This document shows, one piece after another, positions 63,110 through 64,000 of a stretch of DNA of 64,000 nt. Location: NCBI GenBank assembly GCA_020850415.1, contig JADZER010000030.1:124001-188000 (forward strand), read 5' to 3'. The stretch's first letter is position 1; every line of letters starts with the position of its first letter. The position numbers and the translations under genes were made by a program. The notes beneath the pieces were generated by a model, which was not told where the DNA came from, searched no databases, and worked only from the letters and a program-made list of their open reading frames with translations. This DNA is from Phycisphaerales bacterium (GTDB taxonomy: Bacteria > Planctomycetota > Phycisphaerae > Phycisphaerales > UBA1924).

Positions 63110-64000
63110 ATGACCACGCACCCCGGCGCCCGCCTCCGTTCGCTCATGGATGCCTCCGTCGTCGCCGCCCCCGGCGCGTTCAACGCGTTGGTGGGGATGG
63201 CGGTCGCCCGGGCCGGGTTTGACGCGGCGTATGTCTCGGGCGGGGCGACGAGCGTGGCGGCGGGGGTGCCGGATGTGGGGCTGCTGACGCTGGAGCACTT
63301 CTGCCGCGTGATCCGGGAGGTGGCCGACGGGTCGGGGCTGCCGGTGCTGGCCGATGCGGACACGGGGTTTGGCGAGGCCGAGATGGTCCGGCGGACGGTG
63401 ATCGAGTACCACCGGGCCGGGGCCGCGGGGCTGCACCTGGAGGATCAGGTATTCCCCAAGCGCTGCGGCCACCTGGACGGCAAGGCCCTCGTCCCCACCG
63501 ACCACATGTGCGAGAAGGTGGCGTGGGCGGCCAAGGCGTCGCGCGATTGCTCGGATGGGGCGTTCGTGGTGTGCGCGAGGACGGACGCGCGGGGCGTGGA
63601 CGGCATGGACGCGGCGGTCGAGCGGGCCCAGGCCTATGTCGAGGCGGGGGCGGACATGATCTTCCCCGAGGGCCTCAAGAGCGAGGCGGAGTTTGGAGAG
63701 TTCGCCCGCGCGATGAAGGGTGATGCGAAGAAGGGCAGCCAGGCACCAAGGCATCAAGGCACCGAGGGGGGGCCGTATCTGCTCGCGAACATGACCGAGT
63801 TCGGGAAGACGCCGCTGATCCCGCTGGCGCGGTTCGGCGAGATGGGCTACGACCTCGTGATCTACCCGGTCTCGATGCTGCGGGTGGCGATGGGGGCGGT
63901 GACGCGGGCGCTGGCGACGCTCAAGGCCGAGGGGACGGTCGGGCCGTTCCTGGGCGAGATGCAGACGCGGGAGGAGCTCTACGGGCTTGTGGGGTACACG
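63110..64000 (+). CDS. Isocitrate lyase/PEP mutase family protein (methylisocitrate lyase-like), 3'-truncated by window end
   Basis: MTTHPGARLRSLMDASVVAAPGAFNALVGMAVARAGFDAAYVSGGATS, LADADTGFGE, LEDQVFPKRCGHLDGK, LLANMTEFGKTPLIPL. Confidence 0.93.
   Translation, partial: MTTHPGARLRSLMDASVVAAPGAFNALVGMAVARAGFDAAYVSGGATSVAAGVPDVGLLTLEHFCRVIREVADGSGLPVLADADTGFGEAEMVRRTVIEYHRAGAAGLHLEDQVFPKRCGHLDGKALVPTDHMCEKVAWAAKASRDCSDGAFVVCARTDARGVDGMDAAVERAQAYVEAGADMIFPEGLKSEAEFGEFARAMKGDAKKGSQAPRHQGTEGGPYLLANMTEFGKTPLIPLARFGEMGYDLVIYPVSMLRVAMGAVTRALATLKAEGTVGPFLGEMQTREELYGLVGYT
63741..63764. repeat. 8-bp tandem repeat (AGGCACCA/AGGCATCA/AGGCACCG) inside the PEP-mutase-family gene
   Basis: Three consecutive 8-bp units read directly. 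Confidence 0.9.

Noticed and set aside
1-64000. Transposons, integrases, prophage, secondary-metabolite cluster, rRNA or tRNA genes
   Set aside because: No transposase, integrase, phage structural, PKS/NRPS or rRNA-like sequences were recognised. tRNAs were not systematically foldable by eye, so absence is not proven.

Overview
High-GC bacterial chromosomal segment. Gene content and the dockerin-like (D-x-N-G-D-G) C-termini suggest Planctomycetes/Phycisphaerae; this is an inference, as there is no rRNA in the window. Most of it is ordinary core metabolism: cydAB, purE, a GH95, a tryptophanase, thiL, a DHS-like gene next to speA, phhA, galE, dxr, gpsA, a P1B ATPase, trpE, hppD, dodecin, msrBA, hemW, an RluA-type synthase, pgl, zwf, a Fic protein, thiE, and a 3'-truncated PEP mutase/isocitrate lyase-family gene. 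The most unusual signal is short repeats placed in or beside genes. (i) A 21-bp palindromic core (GGCTCGGAGAGCCGNGCCACC) lies inside both trpE and thiE, read in the same frame to give GSESRAT. (ii) An 8-bp AAGGCAC-type repeat forms in-frame inserts in thiL and in the PEP-mutase-family gene. (iii) Seven perfect copies of a 7-bp repeat (CATCCTT) sit at the 5' end of a HAD hydrolase gene that has no in-frame start codon, which looks like a phase-variation arrangement. (iv) A roughly 0.9-kb islet carrying a DUF4145-like gene is bounded by ~70-bp direct repeats that duplicate the 3' end of the neighbouring methyltransferase gene. (v) A 21-bp repeat block lies between inverted GGGTGAGT-rich arms. 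Protein-level oddities are a TPR-YggX-like fusion, a degenerate pseudokinase, a P-type ATPase with CPA in place of CPC, and a Fic gene with a palindromic operator-like region. No CRISPR array, transposase, integrase, rRNA or confident tRNA was found. All family calls were made by eye, without database searches.
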